64,000 nt of DNA from DATCMH01 sp036563505. Its GTDB lineage: Bacteria > Pseudomonadota > Alphaproteobacteria > Rhizobiales > Beijerinckiaceae. The notes below the pieces were generated by a model that was not told the origin of the DNA, did not search any database, and worked only from the letters and a program-made list of their open reading frames with translations. The translations under genes were made by a program, and so were the position numbers. Shown here piece after piece: positions 24,565 to 32,646 of this stretch; within the stretch, counting starts at the first letter, position 1; the number at the start of each line of letters is the position of its first letter. The DNA lies in NCBI GenBank assembly GCA_036563505.1, contig DATCMH010000022.1, forward strand, positions 62,001 through 126,000, read 5' to 3'.

Positions 24565-26445
24565 TCAAAGATCGTCGTCGGCTTCCGCTTCGTGCGCGGC
24601 CTCGGCGTCGCCGGCGCCGAGGATAGCGGCGGCCGGGTCGGGCGCAGCTTCGGCCGGCTTCTCGCGCACGTCGACCACTTGAGCGCCCGGGAAGGCCTGC
24701 AGCACCGTCTGCACGAGGGGATGGCTCACCGCATCCTCCCGGCGCTCCCGGGCCGCGGCCTTGCGAACTTCGTCGAGGGTCGGGGCGCCCGGCTCGGACG
24801 AGAGGGCGACCACCCAGCGGGTGCCGGTCCAGTCCGCGAGGCGGCGCGCCAGATCGTTGGCGAGGTTGGGGTTGGCACCCTCGGCCAGGGCGAATTCGAG
24901 ATGGCCCTCCTCGAAGCGCACCAGGCGCACGTCGCGCTCCAGGGCCATCTTGAGGCCGATCTCGCGGTGCTCCCCGGCATAGGCCACGAGGTCCTCGAAA
25001 CGGCGCAGGCGAAGGGCCGGCTCCGGGGAGCGGGCAGCCTCCGGCCGCCGAGCAAGCGACGGCTCAGGCGCGCGCGCGGGCGCCGCTTTGGGCTCGGACG
25101 GGGCGGACTCCGCCGGAGCGGGCTCAGCCGCAGCGGACACCACGGACGGCGCGACCGCGAGGGGCGGGGCGGCGCGCTCGGGAGCGGGGACGGGGGGTGC
25201 GGCTGAAATCGGCGGCAGCGGCGTCCCGTCCTTCAGGGCGCGCAGGAGCTCGTCGGGCGTCGGCAGGTCGGCGGCGTAGGCCAGGCGCACCAACACCATC
25301 TCGGCGGCGGCCAGCGGCCGGTTCGAGCCTTGCGTCTCCGGGATGCCCTTGAGCAGGATTTGCCAGGCGCGGGAGAGGGTGCGCGTCGAGAGCCTCAAAG
25401 CGTGGTCCGTACCCCGCTCGCGCTCGGCGGGGGTGAGCGCCGGATCGCGGGCCGCATCCGGCACGAGCTTGAGGCGCGTCACGAGATGGGCGTAGCTCGC
25501 CAAATCCTGCAGCACGGTCGCGGGGTCGGCGCCGACGTCGTACTGGCTCTTCAGGTGGGCGAAGCTTCCCGCCACGTCGCCGCGCATCACCGCCTCGAAG
25601 AGGTCGATGACCTTGGCGCGGTCGGCGAGCCCCAGCATGTCGCGCACGGTCTCCGCCGTGACACGTCCCGCCCCGTGAGCGATGGCCTGGTCGAGCAGCG
25701 AGAGCGCGTCGCGCACCGAGCCTTCCGCCGCACGGGTGACGAGGCTGAGCGCCTCCGGCTCGGCCTCGACCCTCTCGGCCGCCGCGATGCGGGCGAGGTG
25801 TCCGACGAGCACGTCCGCCTCGACGCGGCGCAGGTCGAAGCGCTGGCAGCGGGAGAGGATCGTGACCGGGACCTTGCGGATCTCGGTGGTGGCGAAGACG
25901 AACTTGGCGTGGGGCGGCGGCTCCTCCAGCGTCTTCAGGAAGGCGTTGAACGCCTTCTCCGAGAGCATGTGAACCTCGTCGATGATGTAGACCTTGTAGC
26001 GGGCCGAGACCGGGGAGTAGCGCACCCCGTCGATGATCTGGCGCACGTCGTCGATGCCGGTATGGGAGGCTGCGTCCATCTCGAGCACGTCAACGTGCCG
26101 CGATTCCATGATGGGCTCGCAGTGCACCCCGAGGTCGGGCATGTGGATGGTCGGTCCGCCGGAGCCGTCGGACCGCTGGTAGTTCAGCGCCCGGGCGAGG
26201 ATGCGGGCCGTCGTCGTCTTGCCGACGCCGCGCACGCCCGTGAGCATCCAGGCTTGGGGGATGCGCCCCGTCTCGAAGGCGTTCGAGAGGGTGCGGACCA
26301 TCGCCTCCTGACCGATGAGGTCGGTGAAGGTGCGAGGCCGGTACTTGCGGGCAAGGACGCGGTAGGCGGCCGTCGGCGCAGGCGACGGAAAGCCCGGCAG
26401 GCCCGGCTCGTCGGTGAGGGACAGGCCGGCTCTCGTCTCGTCCAT
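24565..26445 (-). CDS. dnaX: DNA polymerase III subunit gamma/tau
   Basis: Clamp-loader ATPase subunit of the replicative polymerase, 626 residues. The AAA+ domain has Walker A GVRGVGKTTTAR (residues 70-81), Walker B with IIDEVHMLSEKAFNAFLKTL, the SRC arginine finger in TILSRCQRFDLRR, and the clamp-loader domains to about 385. A proline/alanine/glutamate-rich linker (about 400-490) precedes the C-terminal tau-type polymerase-binding domain (PEPALRLRRFEDLVAYAG onward). The zinc module usual in DnaX has only one of its four cysteines (C109 in GVHCEPIMESRHVDVLEMD). The gene follows the SRP RNA gene and leads ybaB and recR. No -1 frameshift site was identified. Confidence 0.96.
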   Translation of the reverse strand: MDETRAGLSLTDEPGLPGFPSPAPTAAYRVLARKYRPRTFTDLIGQEAMVRTLSNAFETGRIPQAWMLTGVRGVGKTTTARILARALNYQRSDGSGGPTIHMPDLGVHCEPIMESRHVDVLEMDAASHTGIDDVRQIIDGVRYSPVSARYKVYIIDEVHMLSEKAFNAFLKTLEEPPPHAKFVFATTEIRKVPVTILSRCQRFDLRRVEADVLVGHLARIAAAERVEAEPEALSLVTRAAEGSVRDALSLLDQAIAHGAGRVTAETVRDMLGLADRAKVIDLFEAVMRGDVAGSFAHLKSQYDVGADPATVLQDLASYAHLVTRLKLVPDAARDPALTPAERERGTDHALRLSTRTLSRAWQILLKGIPETQGSNRPLAAAEMVLVRLAYAADLPTPDELLRALKDGTPLPPISAAPPVPAPERAAPPLAVAPSVVSAAAEPAPAESAPSEPKAAPARAPEPSLARRPEAARSPEPALRLRRFEDLVAYAGEHREIGLKMALERDVRLVRFEEGHLEFALAEGANPNLANDLARRLADWTGTRWVVALSSEPGAPTLDEVRKAAARERREDAVSHPLVQTVLQAFPGAQVVDVREKPAEAAPDPAAAILGAGDAEAAHEAEADDDL

Positions 26446-26520
26446 CGGCGGCCGTGCGTGAGGGTTTTGGGCGGCCGCGCCCCGCGCCGATCCATGCTCG
26501 CGCGGGGGTGAAAAGCCGGT

Positions 26521-26614
26521 GGGAGGCTGGACGAAGACCCGCTCGGTCTCGTTAGGGCTGCTTCCTTCCGGACCTGACCCGGTTGGCGAGTGAAACGTCC
26601 CTCGCCAACCTCCC
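26521..26614 (-). ncRNA. ffs: 4.5S signal recognition particle RNA, small bacterial type
   Basis: The conserved SRP domain IV sequence GGTCAGGTCCGGAAGGAAGC, followed by AGCC, reads on the minus strand at about 26555-26578. It comprises the asymmetric and symmetric loops that bind the Ffh M domain. The proposed ends were set by complementarity: 5' GGGAGGTTGG (from 26614) with 3' CCAGCCTCCC (to 26521). The resulting RNA is about 94 nt, right for the small alphaproteobacterial type. A GTTGGCGAG/CTCGCCAAC hairpin near the 5' end is an alternative fold. With Ffh it targets nascent membrane proteins. The gene lies 75 bases upstream of dnaX on the same strand. Confidence 0.93.
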
Positions 26615-26618
26615 GCGC

Positions 26619-26649
26619 GTTATATGGTCGGTTCGGGAAGCGAAGGCAA
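26619..26649 (-). promoter_or_regulatory. Candidate promoter of the SRP RNA gene
   Basis: On the minus strand TATAAC (26619-26624) ends four bases before the predicted RNA 5' end. TTGCCT (26644-26649) lies 19 bases further upstream. The -10 match is good; the spacing is longer than optimal and the distance to the start is short, so the assignment is tentative. Confidence 0.3.
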
Positions 26650-26695
26650 GCGAGGCGGCGGGCTCACCCCGCCCCCAGCTGGCCGTCACGACCAT

Positions 26696-26838
26696 CGTCC
26701 CACTCCTCACCTCATCCTGAGGCGCCGCGCTCGCGCGGCCTCGAAGGAGGGCTCCAGTGGCGTGAACGGTCCTGGAAGCCTCCTTCGAGGCTCAGGCTTG
26801 CGCCTTCGCACCTCAGGATGAGGTGGGGGTTGGGACCG
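26696..26838. repeat. Intergenic repeat with long inverted ends, family R5
   Basis: The ends are imperfect inverted repeats of about 25 bases (left CTCACCTCATCCTGAGG, right CCTCAGGATGAGGTGGGGG). Inner complementary blocks are GCCTCGAAGGAGG and CCTCCTTCGAGGC. It makes up most of the 278-base gap between the SRP RNA and the BMP-family gene. Only this copy is in the window. Confidence 0.75.
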
Positions 26839-26892
26839 TTAGCCCGGTCTGAGCCGAAGGTTCGACCATTCGCCTTCCTGCACGTGCGCCCC

Positions 26893-27885
26893 TCACGCAG
26901 TAGGCTTGGGCTCCGCGTCGTTGACGTTGACCCGGAACAGGCCGTCGAGGATCTGCTTCTCCTTGTCCTTGACGAGCCTCACCGTCTCCGGCGGCACGAG
27001 CTTGTCGTCCACCGCCAGCGTCGCCCCGCCTTCCGACGCGTAGCTGTAGGGGCTGTAATCAGCGGCCTCGAAGCGGCCTTCCAGCACCGCCTTCACGGCG
27101 CGGTCGATGGTCGGCTCCATGTGCCAGAGCGCGGAGGCGAGCACCGTGCCGGGATATTGGGCGGAGGTGTCGATGACGTTGCCGATCACCTTGACGTTCC
27201 GCTCCTTGGCAGCGTCTGAGACCCCGAAGCGCTCGGCGTACATGACGTCGGCGCCGCGATCGATCATGGCGAAGGAGGCCTCTTTCGCTTTCGGGGGATC
27301 GTACCAGGAATTTATGAAGGAGATGAGGAACTTGACGTTCGGGTTGACCGCTCGGGCGCCGTCCATGAAGGCGTTCATGAGCCGGTTCACCTCCGGGATG
27401 GCGTAGCCGCCCACCATGCCGATGGTGTTCGACTTCGTCGCTTTGCCGGCGACCATGCCCGTCAGATACGACGGCTCGTGGATGAAGTTGTCGAAGACGG
27501 AGAGGTTGGGCTTGGCCGGCCCGAAGGAGGAGCCCATCAGGAAGGCGGTTTTGGGGTAGCTCGCCGCCACGCGCCGCGCGGCGCGCTCGACGCCGAAGAT
27601 CTCACCGACGACGAGGTCGGTGCCCTCCTCCGCGTACTGGCGCATGATGCGCTCGTAGTCGTTGTTGGCGACGTTCTCCGACCACTTGTAGGTCACGTCG
27701 CCCCGGTCTTTCGCCGCGTTGAGCGCCTTGTGGATGCGCGACACCCATTGCTGCTCGACGGGCACGGTGTAGATCGAGGCGACCTTGATCGGCTTCGTCT
27801 TCGCGCCTTGCGCGAAAGCGGAGCCGGGCAGCGCGAGGCTTGCTCCGATGCCGAGAAGGGTGCGGCGCGTGATGATGGACGGCAT
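26893..27885 (-). CDS. BMP-family ABC transporter substrate-binding protein
   Basis: A periplasmic binding protein of the basic membrane protein (PnrA/BMP) family, 330 residues. The N-terminus carries a twin-arginine-like signal (ITRRTLLGIGASLALPGSAFA, cleavage after AFA). The mature part shows IKVASIYTVPVEQQWVSRIH, the helix of the first lobe, GTDLVVGEIFGVERAARRVA and VGGYAIPEVNRLMNAFMDGA. Known BMP-family ligands are nucleosides/purines and autoinducer-like compounds, which suggests but does not prove a nucleoside ligand. The start ATG 27885 was chosen for the signal peptide. No permease or ATPase gene adjoins, so it is an orphan in this window. Confidence 0.9.
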   Translation of the reverse strand: MPSIITRRTLLGIGASLALPGSAFAQGAKTKPIKVASIYTVPVEQQWVSRIHKALNAAKDRGDVTYKWSENVANNDYERIMRQYAEEGTDLVVGEIFGVERAARRVAASYPKTAFLMGSSFGPAKPNLSVFDNFIHEPSYLTGMVAGKATKSNTIGMVGGYAIPEVNRLMNAFMDGARAVNPNVKFLISFINSWYDPPKAKEASFAMIDRGADVMYAERFGVSDAAKERNVKVIGNVIDTSAQYPGTVLASALWHMEPTIDRAVKAVLEGRFEAADYSPYSYASEGGATLAVDDKLVPPETVRLVKDKEKQILDGLFRVNVNDAEPKPTA

Positions 27886-28007
27886 GTGCTGGAAACCCCC
27901 TGCGAGCGGCGTCTTGGTGCCGGCAAGGTAAGCACGAACCACGCCAGCCTGCCCAGCCCCCGGGACCGCTGACTTCACATCCGATCAGGCCCGGTCCGAG
28001 ACGCCGG

Positions 28008-28856
28008 TCACCAGCCCGCGGTGACGAAAGAATAGGAGGCGCTGGCGCCGAGCGTGACCTGGTTCTCAGAGCCGAAGCGGCGAACGATCGGGCTGTCGGC
28101 GGCGTCGCCGGTCAAGCGGCGGTAGGTGGCGTGCACGGTGGTCGACCAGCGCTCGGACCAGTCGTAGGTCAGCGCCGCGGCGACCCCGGCCGAGGTGATC
28201 CCGCCGGAGGGGCGGTAGGGCGTCACCTGCCCGTTGAGGAAGGCCTCGCCCGGCGTGACGCCGAAATAGGCCCGGGTGAAGCGGCCGTCGCCCAGCGCGA
28301 GGCGCGGGCCGATGGAGGCGGTGAAGGCGCCGAAACGTTGCACGAGGTCGAGGCCGAGATCGGCGACGAAGCCGTCGTGGCCGTTGATGCCGCGGCGCAA
28401 CTCGGCCCGGGCGCGCAGGAAGCTGACCGGCCAGGCCTCGACGAAGAGGCCGGGCTCGACGGCCCATTTCACGTCGTCCAGGCCGAAGAGGCGCCGGTCG
28501 GTCTCGAAGTAGCGTCCGCCAACGTAGCGGCCGACGATGCCGGCACGGAAGGCCGGGGTCTCGTAGAGGCCGAACGAGATGCCGTCGTCGGGGGTGGAGA
28601 AGCGTCTCGGCTCGCCGACCCGGCGAAAGCTCACGGACGGATAGGCAATGGCGCCGAGCTCGTCCGAGCCCGGGAAGCGCGGGCCCGCGACGGCGTTCAC
28701 CTTGAGCGTCACGATCCAGCCCGCCGATGCGATGGGCTCCGGCGAGAACAGGGGCGCGACCGAGGGGTCGGCAGCCCGTGCTGCCCCTGCCGACAGGAGC
28801 ACGGCGACGAGAGCCGTCGGGATCAAGGGGCGGGGCAGGCGGTCCAGGCACGCCAC
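28008..28856 (-). CDS. MipA/OmpV family outer membrane protein
   Basis: A beta-barrel outer membrane protein of 282 residues. It has a Sec signal peptide (LIPTALVAVLLSAGAARA, cleavage near residue 28), then alternating amphipathic strands, and the family's start of the mature part: GWIVTLKVNAVAGPRFPGSDE. It ends in an aromatic residue with YSFVTAGW, as barrel proteins do for BAM recognition. MipA homologues are scaffolds for murein synthesis in E. coli, and OmpV homologues act in osmotic or antibiotic responses; neither role is shown here. It is 122 bases upstream of the BMP gene in transcription order and separate from the MFS gene. Confidence 0.85.
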   Translation of the reverse strand: MACLDRLPRPLIPTALVAVLLSAGAARAADPSVAPLFSPEPIASAGWIVTLKVNAVAGPRFPGSDELGAIAYPSVSFRRVGEPRRFSTPDDGISFGLYETPAFRAGIVGRYVGGRYFETDRRLFGLDDVKWAVEPGLFVEAWPVSFLRARAELRRGINGHDGFVADLGLDLVQRFGAFTASIGPRLALGDGRFTRAYFGVTPGEAFLNGQVTPYRPSGGITSAGVAAALTYDWSERWSTTVHATYRRLTGDAADSPIVRRFGSENQVTLGASASYSFVTAGW

Positions 28857-28914
28857 GGGGGGCTGCTCCTTCGAACGACGCGCGGATCATCGCGCGGCAT
28901 GGTTGAGAGAAGCT

Positions 28915-30153
28915 TTACCGTGCCGCGCTCCCCGCCGCCAAGGCCCCGCGGCCCGAGCCGAGGCCCGGCGCCCCGCGCTGGAGCAGCCAGCCGACGATCG
29001 CGAGGTTGAGGAAGTTCCAGAGGAGGCCGTGGGCGAAAGCGGCGCGGTAGGATCCTGCGAGGTCGAAGATCACGCCCGAGAGCCAGCCGCCGAGCGCCAT
29101 GCCGAAGAGCGTCGCCATGATGACGATCCCGACCCGGGCGCCCGCCTCGTCGGCGGGGAAGTAGCGCCGCACGATGATGGCGTAGCTCGGCACGATGCCG
29201 CCCTGGAACAGGCCGAACAGCGCCGAGATCACGTAGAGCGAGGCGAGCCCGTCGAAGAGAAAGTAGAGAACAAGGGCGAGGCCCTGCAGGGCCGAGCCGA
29301 TGAAGAGGGTGGCGAGTCCCCCGATCCGGTCGGCGATGAAGCCGGACGCCACGCGGCTCACGATGCCGAAGCCGAGCATCAGGGCCAGCATCTCCGCCCC
29401 GCGGGCGACGCCGTAGCCGAGATCGCTGCAATAGGCGACGATGTGCACCTGGGGCATCGACATGGCGACGCAGCAGGCGAGCCCCGCCACGACGAGGAAG
29501 CCCTGCAGGGCGCCCGGGCTCAAGCCCAGAGCCGCGGCGGACGCCGGCGCGGGAGCGGGCGTTCCCGGGAGTGCGGCGGCCCGGGCCGGCGGACGCCGCC
29601 GCAGGGCATAGGCCAGGGGCAGCATGGTCGCGGCGCAGAGCACGCCGATGGCGAAGTAGGTATTGCGCCAACCGAACGCCTCGGCAGCGCGCTGCACGAG
29701 GGGCGGCCAGATCGCGCCGGCGAGGTAGTTGCCCGAGGCGCAGATCGCCACCGCGATTCCCCGCCGCCGTTCGAACCAATGAGAGATGTCGGCGAGCAGG
29801 GGACCGAACGACGCCGAGGCGCCGAGTCCCCCGATCAGGATTCCGTTGGCGAGGGCGAAAACCAGGAGGCTCGGGGCAAGCGCCGCCACCGCGTAGCCGA
29901 GGCCCAGCGCGATCGCACCGATGGCGAGCGGCACGACGATGCCGAAGCGATCGGCGAGCCGCCCCATCAGCACGCCGCCGAAGGCGAAGCCGATCATGCC
30001 GAGCGTATAGGGCAGGGAGGCCTCGGAGCGGCCGCTGCCGAACTCCGCCTGCACGGCCGGCAGCACCACGACCCCGGACCACATGCCGACCCCGCCGATG
30101 CTGGAGAGGGTTACGGCAAGCGCCAGCCGCCGCCAGGAAGCCGGGGAGTCCAC
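28915..30153 (-). CDS. Major facilitator superfamily transporter
   Basis: Inner membrane transporter with 12 predicted membrane segments, about 412 residues from the chosen GTG. The MFS loop 2-3 motif is GRLADRFGIVVPLAIGA, repeated less clearly in the second half as SGFIADRIGGLATLFIG. WFERRRGIAVAICASGNYLAGAI resembles the oxalate/monocarboxylate-type MFS branch. The reading frame stays open to an ATG at 30357, but those 68 extra residues are Cys/Arg-rich and have no membrane or family character, so GTG 30153 or a nearby TTG is more plausible. No clear ribosome site settles it. It is divergent from the glycosyltransferase cluster. The substrate is unknown. Confidence 0.85.
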   Translation of the reverse strand: MDSPASWRRLALAVTLSSIGGVGMWSGVVVLPAVQAEFGSGRSEASLPYTLGMIGFAFGGVLMGRLADRFGIVVPLAIGAIALGLGYAVAALAPSLLVFALANGILIGGLGASASFGPLLADISHWFERRRGIAVAICASGNYLAGAIWPPLVQRAAEAFGWRNTYFAIGVLCAATMLPLAYALRRRPPARAAALPGTPAPAPASAAALGLSPGALQGFLVVAGLACCVAMSMPQVHIVAYCSDLGYGVARGAEMLALMLGFGIVSRVASGFIADRIGGLATLFIGSALQGLALVLYFLFDGLASLYVISALFGLFQGGIVPSYAIIVRRYFPADEAGARVGIVIMATLFGMALGGWLSGVIFDLAGSYRAAFAHGLLWNFLNLAIVGWLLQRGAPGLGSGRGALAAGSAAR

Positions 30154-30380
30154 GGCGGGGGAGCCGACGGCGTCAAGATCAGCGGCAGGAGGCAAGGGCG
30201 CGCTCGCGTTGGAACACCGTCCATCACACCGATGCGGGCAGGGAAGGCAAGCTCCGCCGCCGCATCGCTCCCCTGCGCCGGCGCAGTTCCTCCTCGTTAA
30301 CGCTCGCGCCTCAGCTTTCCGAAAGGGTTTGCCGTCATGGTCGCCGGACGCCCGCAAGGCTCCCGGAACGGTTTCCCGCC

Positions 30381-31625
30381 ATGGCCGACGTCTCCATCGT
30401 CATCCCCTGCCTCAACGAGCGCGAGGCCGTGGGCCATTGCGTGAGGGTGGCGCGGGAGGCGCTGACCCTGCTGGCCGCCCGGCACGGGCTCACGGGCGAG
30501 GTTCTGGTCGCCGACAACGGCAGCACGGACGGAAGCCAAGCCATCGCGGAAGCCGCCGGCGCCCGGGTCGTGGCGATCCCTCGCCGGGGCTACGGCGCGG
30601 CTTTGCGCGGCGGGTTCACGGCGGCCACGGGCCGCTACCTCGTCATGGGCGATGCCGACGGGTCTTATGATTTCCGCGACGCCGTGCCGATGGTCGAGGC
30701 CCTGATGCAGGGGGCCGACCTCTGCATGGGCTCGCGCTTCAAGGGCGGGATCAAGCCGGGGGCCATGCCCTGGAAGAACCGCTATATCGGCAACCCGGTC
30801 CTGACGGGCATCCTCAACCTGCTCTTCCGCGCCGGCGTCGACGACGCCCATTGCGGCTTGCGGGCGCTCACCCGCTCCTGCTTCGAGCGCTTGCGCCTGG
30901 AAGGCGACGGCATGGAATTCGCCAGCGAGATGGTGATCAAGGCGGCGCTGCTCGACAAGCGCATCGCCGAGGTGCCCACCACGCTCTCGCCGGACCTGCG
31001 CGGCCGCCCGCCGCACCTGCGCCCCTGGCGCGACGGCTGGCGCCACCTGCGCTACCTCCTGATGCTGAGCCCGGCCTGGCTCTTCGCCCTGCCCGCGGCG
31101 CTCGGCGCCCTCTTCGCCCTCGCCGTGCTGCTGGTCTCTGCCGCCTCCTGGCTCGCGGGCACGGATGGCGGGCGCATCGGCAACTACTGGATCATCCTGG
31201 CCGGCGCGACGCTCTCGGTGAGCCACATGGCCGGCATCCTCGGCCTGACGGGGCAGCTCTACGGCTTGCGGGAAGGCTTTCGGCAGCCGAGCCCGGGTTT
31301 CGCGATGGCCATGCGCTGGCTCTCGCTGGAAGCGATGCTGGTGGCGGGCTTCACGATGCTCCTCGCCGGCATCGGCGCGCTCGTCGCCGTGTTCGCCTAT
31401 TGGTCGTCGGCCATGGGCTACGGCCAGATCCCGAACGTGCTGCCGGCCGTGCTCGGCACCGCCCTCGTCGCGGTAGGCGTGCAGACCGTGCTCGGCGGCT
31501 TCATCGTCTCGATCGTCTCGGGCCACGAGGCTGCGTTCTCCCGCACCGTCGTCCCTGTGCCACAGAGTGACGCGCAGCCCGCGGCCCCTGCGATCGCACT
31601 CGCCTACGGTCCGGCCGCGCCGTGA
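30381..31625 (+). CDS. Family 2 glycosyltransferase with C-terminal membrane domain (polyprenyl-phosphate type)
   Basis: Probably transfers a sugar from a nucleotide donor to undecaprenyl phosphate on the cytoplasmic face. The 414-residue protein has a GT-A domain with SIVIPCLNEREAVGHCV, LVADNGSTDGS and the DXD-type VMGDADGSYDF, then DAHCGLRALTRSCFERL and about four C-terminal membrane segments from residue 230 on. This is the organisation of DPM1/DPG-synthase and GtrB-like enzymes. The following gene, overlapping by four bases, encodes a GtrA-family flippase; a GtrB-GtrA pair is the classic arrangement for flipping a lipid-linked sugar. The ATG at 30381 gives a normal family N-terminus. Confidence 0.92.
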   Translation: MADVSIVIPCLNEREAVGHCVRVAREALTLLAARHGLTGEVLVADNGSTDGSQAIAEAAGARVVAIPRRGYGAALRGGFTAATGRYLVMGDADGSYDFRDAVPMVEALMQGADLCMGSRFKGGIKPGAMPWKNRYIGNPVLTGILNLLFRAGVDDAHCGLRALTRSCFERLRLEGDGMEFASEMVIKAALLDKRIAEVPTTLSPDLRGRPPHLRPWRDGWRHLRYLLMLSPAWLFALPAALGALFALAVLLVSAASWLAGTDGGRIGNYWIILAGATLSVSHMAGILGLTGQLYGLREGFRQPSPGFAMAMRWLSLEAMLVAGFTMLLAGIGALVAVFAYWSSAMGYGQIPNVLPAVLGTALVAVGVQTVLGGFIVSIVSGHEAAFSRTVVPVPQSDAQPAAPAIALAYGPAAP

Positions 31626-32086
31626 TCGTGCTCCCGGCCGCGGGCGCGCTGCCGCGGCTCCTCCGGTCGGGCCGGCTGTCGGCGCAGGGCTTGCGCTTCC
31701 TCGGTGTCGGCGGCGTGACGACCGCCGCGAGCTTCGGGATCTTCGTCGCGCTCGACGCGGCGGGGCTTCACTACCTCCTGGCGTCCGTGATCGCCTGGGC
31801 CGCGACGCTCGTCCTGAGCTACGGCCTCAACAAGGTCGTGACCTTCCGGCAGCCCTCCCGCGCCGAACCGCGGGAATTCGCGGCCTTCACGGCCGGCGCG
31901 GTGCTCCAGCTCGGCCTCGCGAGCGTGGGCTATGCTGTGCTCATGGGGGTCTTCGGTCTCGCCGCGGCGCCGGCCTTCGCGGTGAACCTCGCGTTGACCG
32001 CGAGCTTCTCGTTCGCCTTCATGCGCCTCGTGGTTTTCGTGCGCCCCAGTCAGGGTAGCCGGGCGACGGTGACGAACTCGTTGTAG
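31622..32086 (+). CDS. GtrA-family flippase-like membrane protein
   Basis: A 154-residue membrane protein with four membrane segments, the GtrA fold. The family core is visible as GLRFLGVGGVTTAASFGIFV, then LVLSYGLNKVVTFRQ, the last corresponding to the conserved N-(R/K)-x-x-(T/V)-F motif. Family members move undecaprenyl-linked sugars across the inner membrane for surface modification. The GTG start lies in the stop region of the preceding glycosyltransferase, so the two are translationally coupled. Its 3' end overlaps the convergent methyltransferase gene by 37 bases. Confidence 0.9.
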   Translation: MIVLPAAGALPRLLRSGRLSAQGLRFLGVGGVTTAASFGIFVALDAAGLHYLLASVIAWAATLVLSYGLNKVVTFRQPSRAEPREFAAFTAGAVLQLGLASVGYAVLMGVFGLAAAPAFAVNLALTASFSFAFMRLVVFVRPSQGSRATVTNSL

Positions 32087-32646
32087 GGGAATATCCGCCC
32101 CACCGCCCGCGGGAAGGGGAAGGAGCGCTCCATCTCCACCGCGAGGCCGAGGCGCTCGCACAAGGTCCGGAGCTCGGCGAAGCTCACGAAACGCACATGG
32201 GTCGCGTCGGTAGCGTAGCCTCGCTCCTGGGGCGTGACGAGGGCCACGCGCCCGCCCGGGCGCAGGAAGGGCAGGTAGGTGCTCAGCACCCCGAGCGCCT
32301 CCTCCTCCGTCATGTGCTCCACGACGTGGGCGACGAGGAGACTGTCGAAGGCTCCCGGCACGGCGTCCGGGCAGGAGGCCCATTCGGCGGTGGTCCAGGC
32401 GCGAAAGCCCCGGGCGCGGGAGGCGGCCACCATCGCCGGGTTGTGGTCGACGCCCACCGCCTCTCCTCGCAGGTGGGCGAGGTTGCGGCCGATGCCGCAG
32501 CCGACGTCGAGGGTCCGCCCGAGGCGCAGCGACCGGACGTGCCAGCGATAGGGCGCCTGAACGTCGAGAAGCCGCTTCCAGCCTGCCTCCTGCACCCGGG
32601 TGAGGCGCTCGGCGTAGTCGGCGCCAGCCGTGAGATGGCCTGCCAT
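32050..32646 (-). CDS. Class I SAM-dependent methyltransferase
   Basis: A 198-residue methyltransferase. The SAM-binding motif I is LDVGCGIGRNL at about residues 47-57, followed by the acidic post-strand 2 VGVDHNPAMVAASRARG and motif around DSLLVAHVVEHMTEEEALG, the E-H-M of glycan/quinone-type methyltransferases. It is coupled to the upstream glycosyltransferase by a TGATG overlap at 32646, which suggests it modifies a sugar or lipid-linked glycan made by that enzyme. Substrate not determined. Convergent overlap with the GtrA gene. Confidence 0.88.
   Translation of the reverse strand: MAGHLTAGADYAERLTRVQEAGWKRLLDVQAPYRWHVRSLRLGRTLDVGCGIGRNLAHLRGEAVGVDHNPAMVAASRARGFRAWTTAEWASCPDAVPGAFDSLLVAHVVEHMTEEEALGVLSTYLPFLRPGGRVALVTPQERGYATDATHVRFVSFAELRTLCERLGLAVEMERSFPFPRAVGRIFPYNEFVTVARLP

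Noticed and set aside
24565..26445. Programmed frameshift in dnaX making a short gamma form
   Set aside because: I could not identify a convincing slippery sequence with a downstream stem in the right frame, so I do not claim it.
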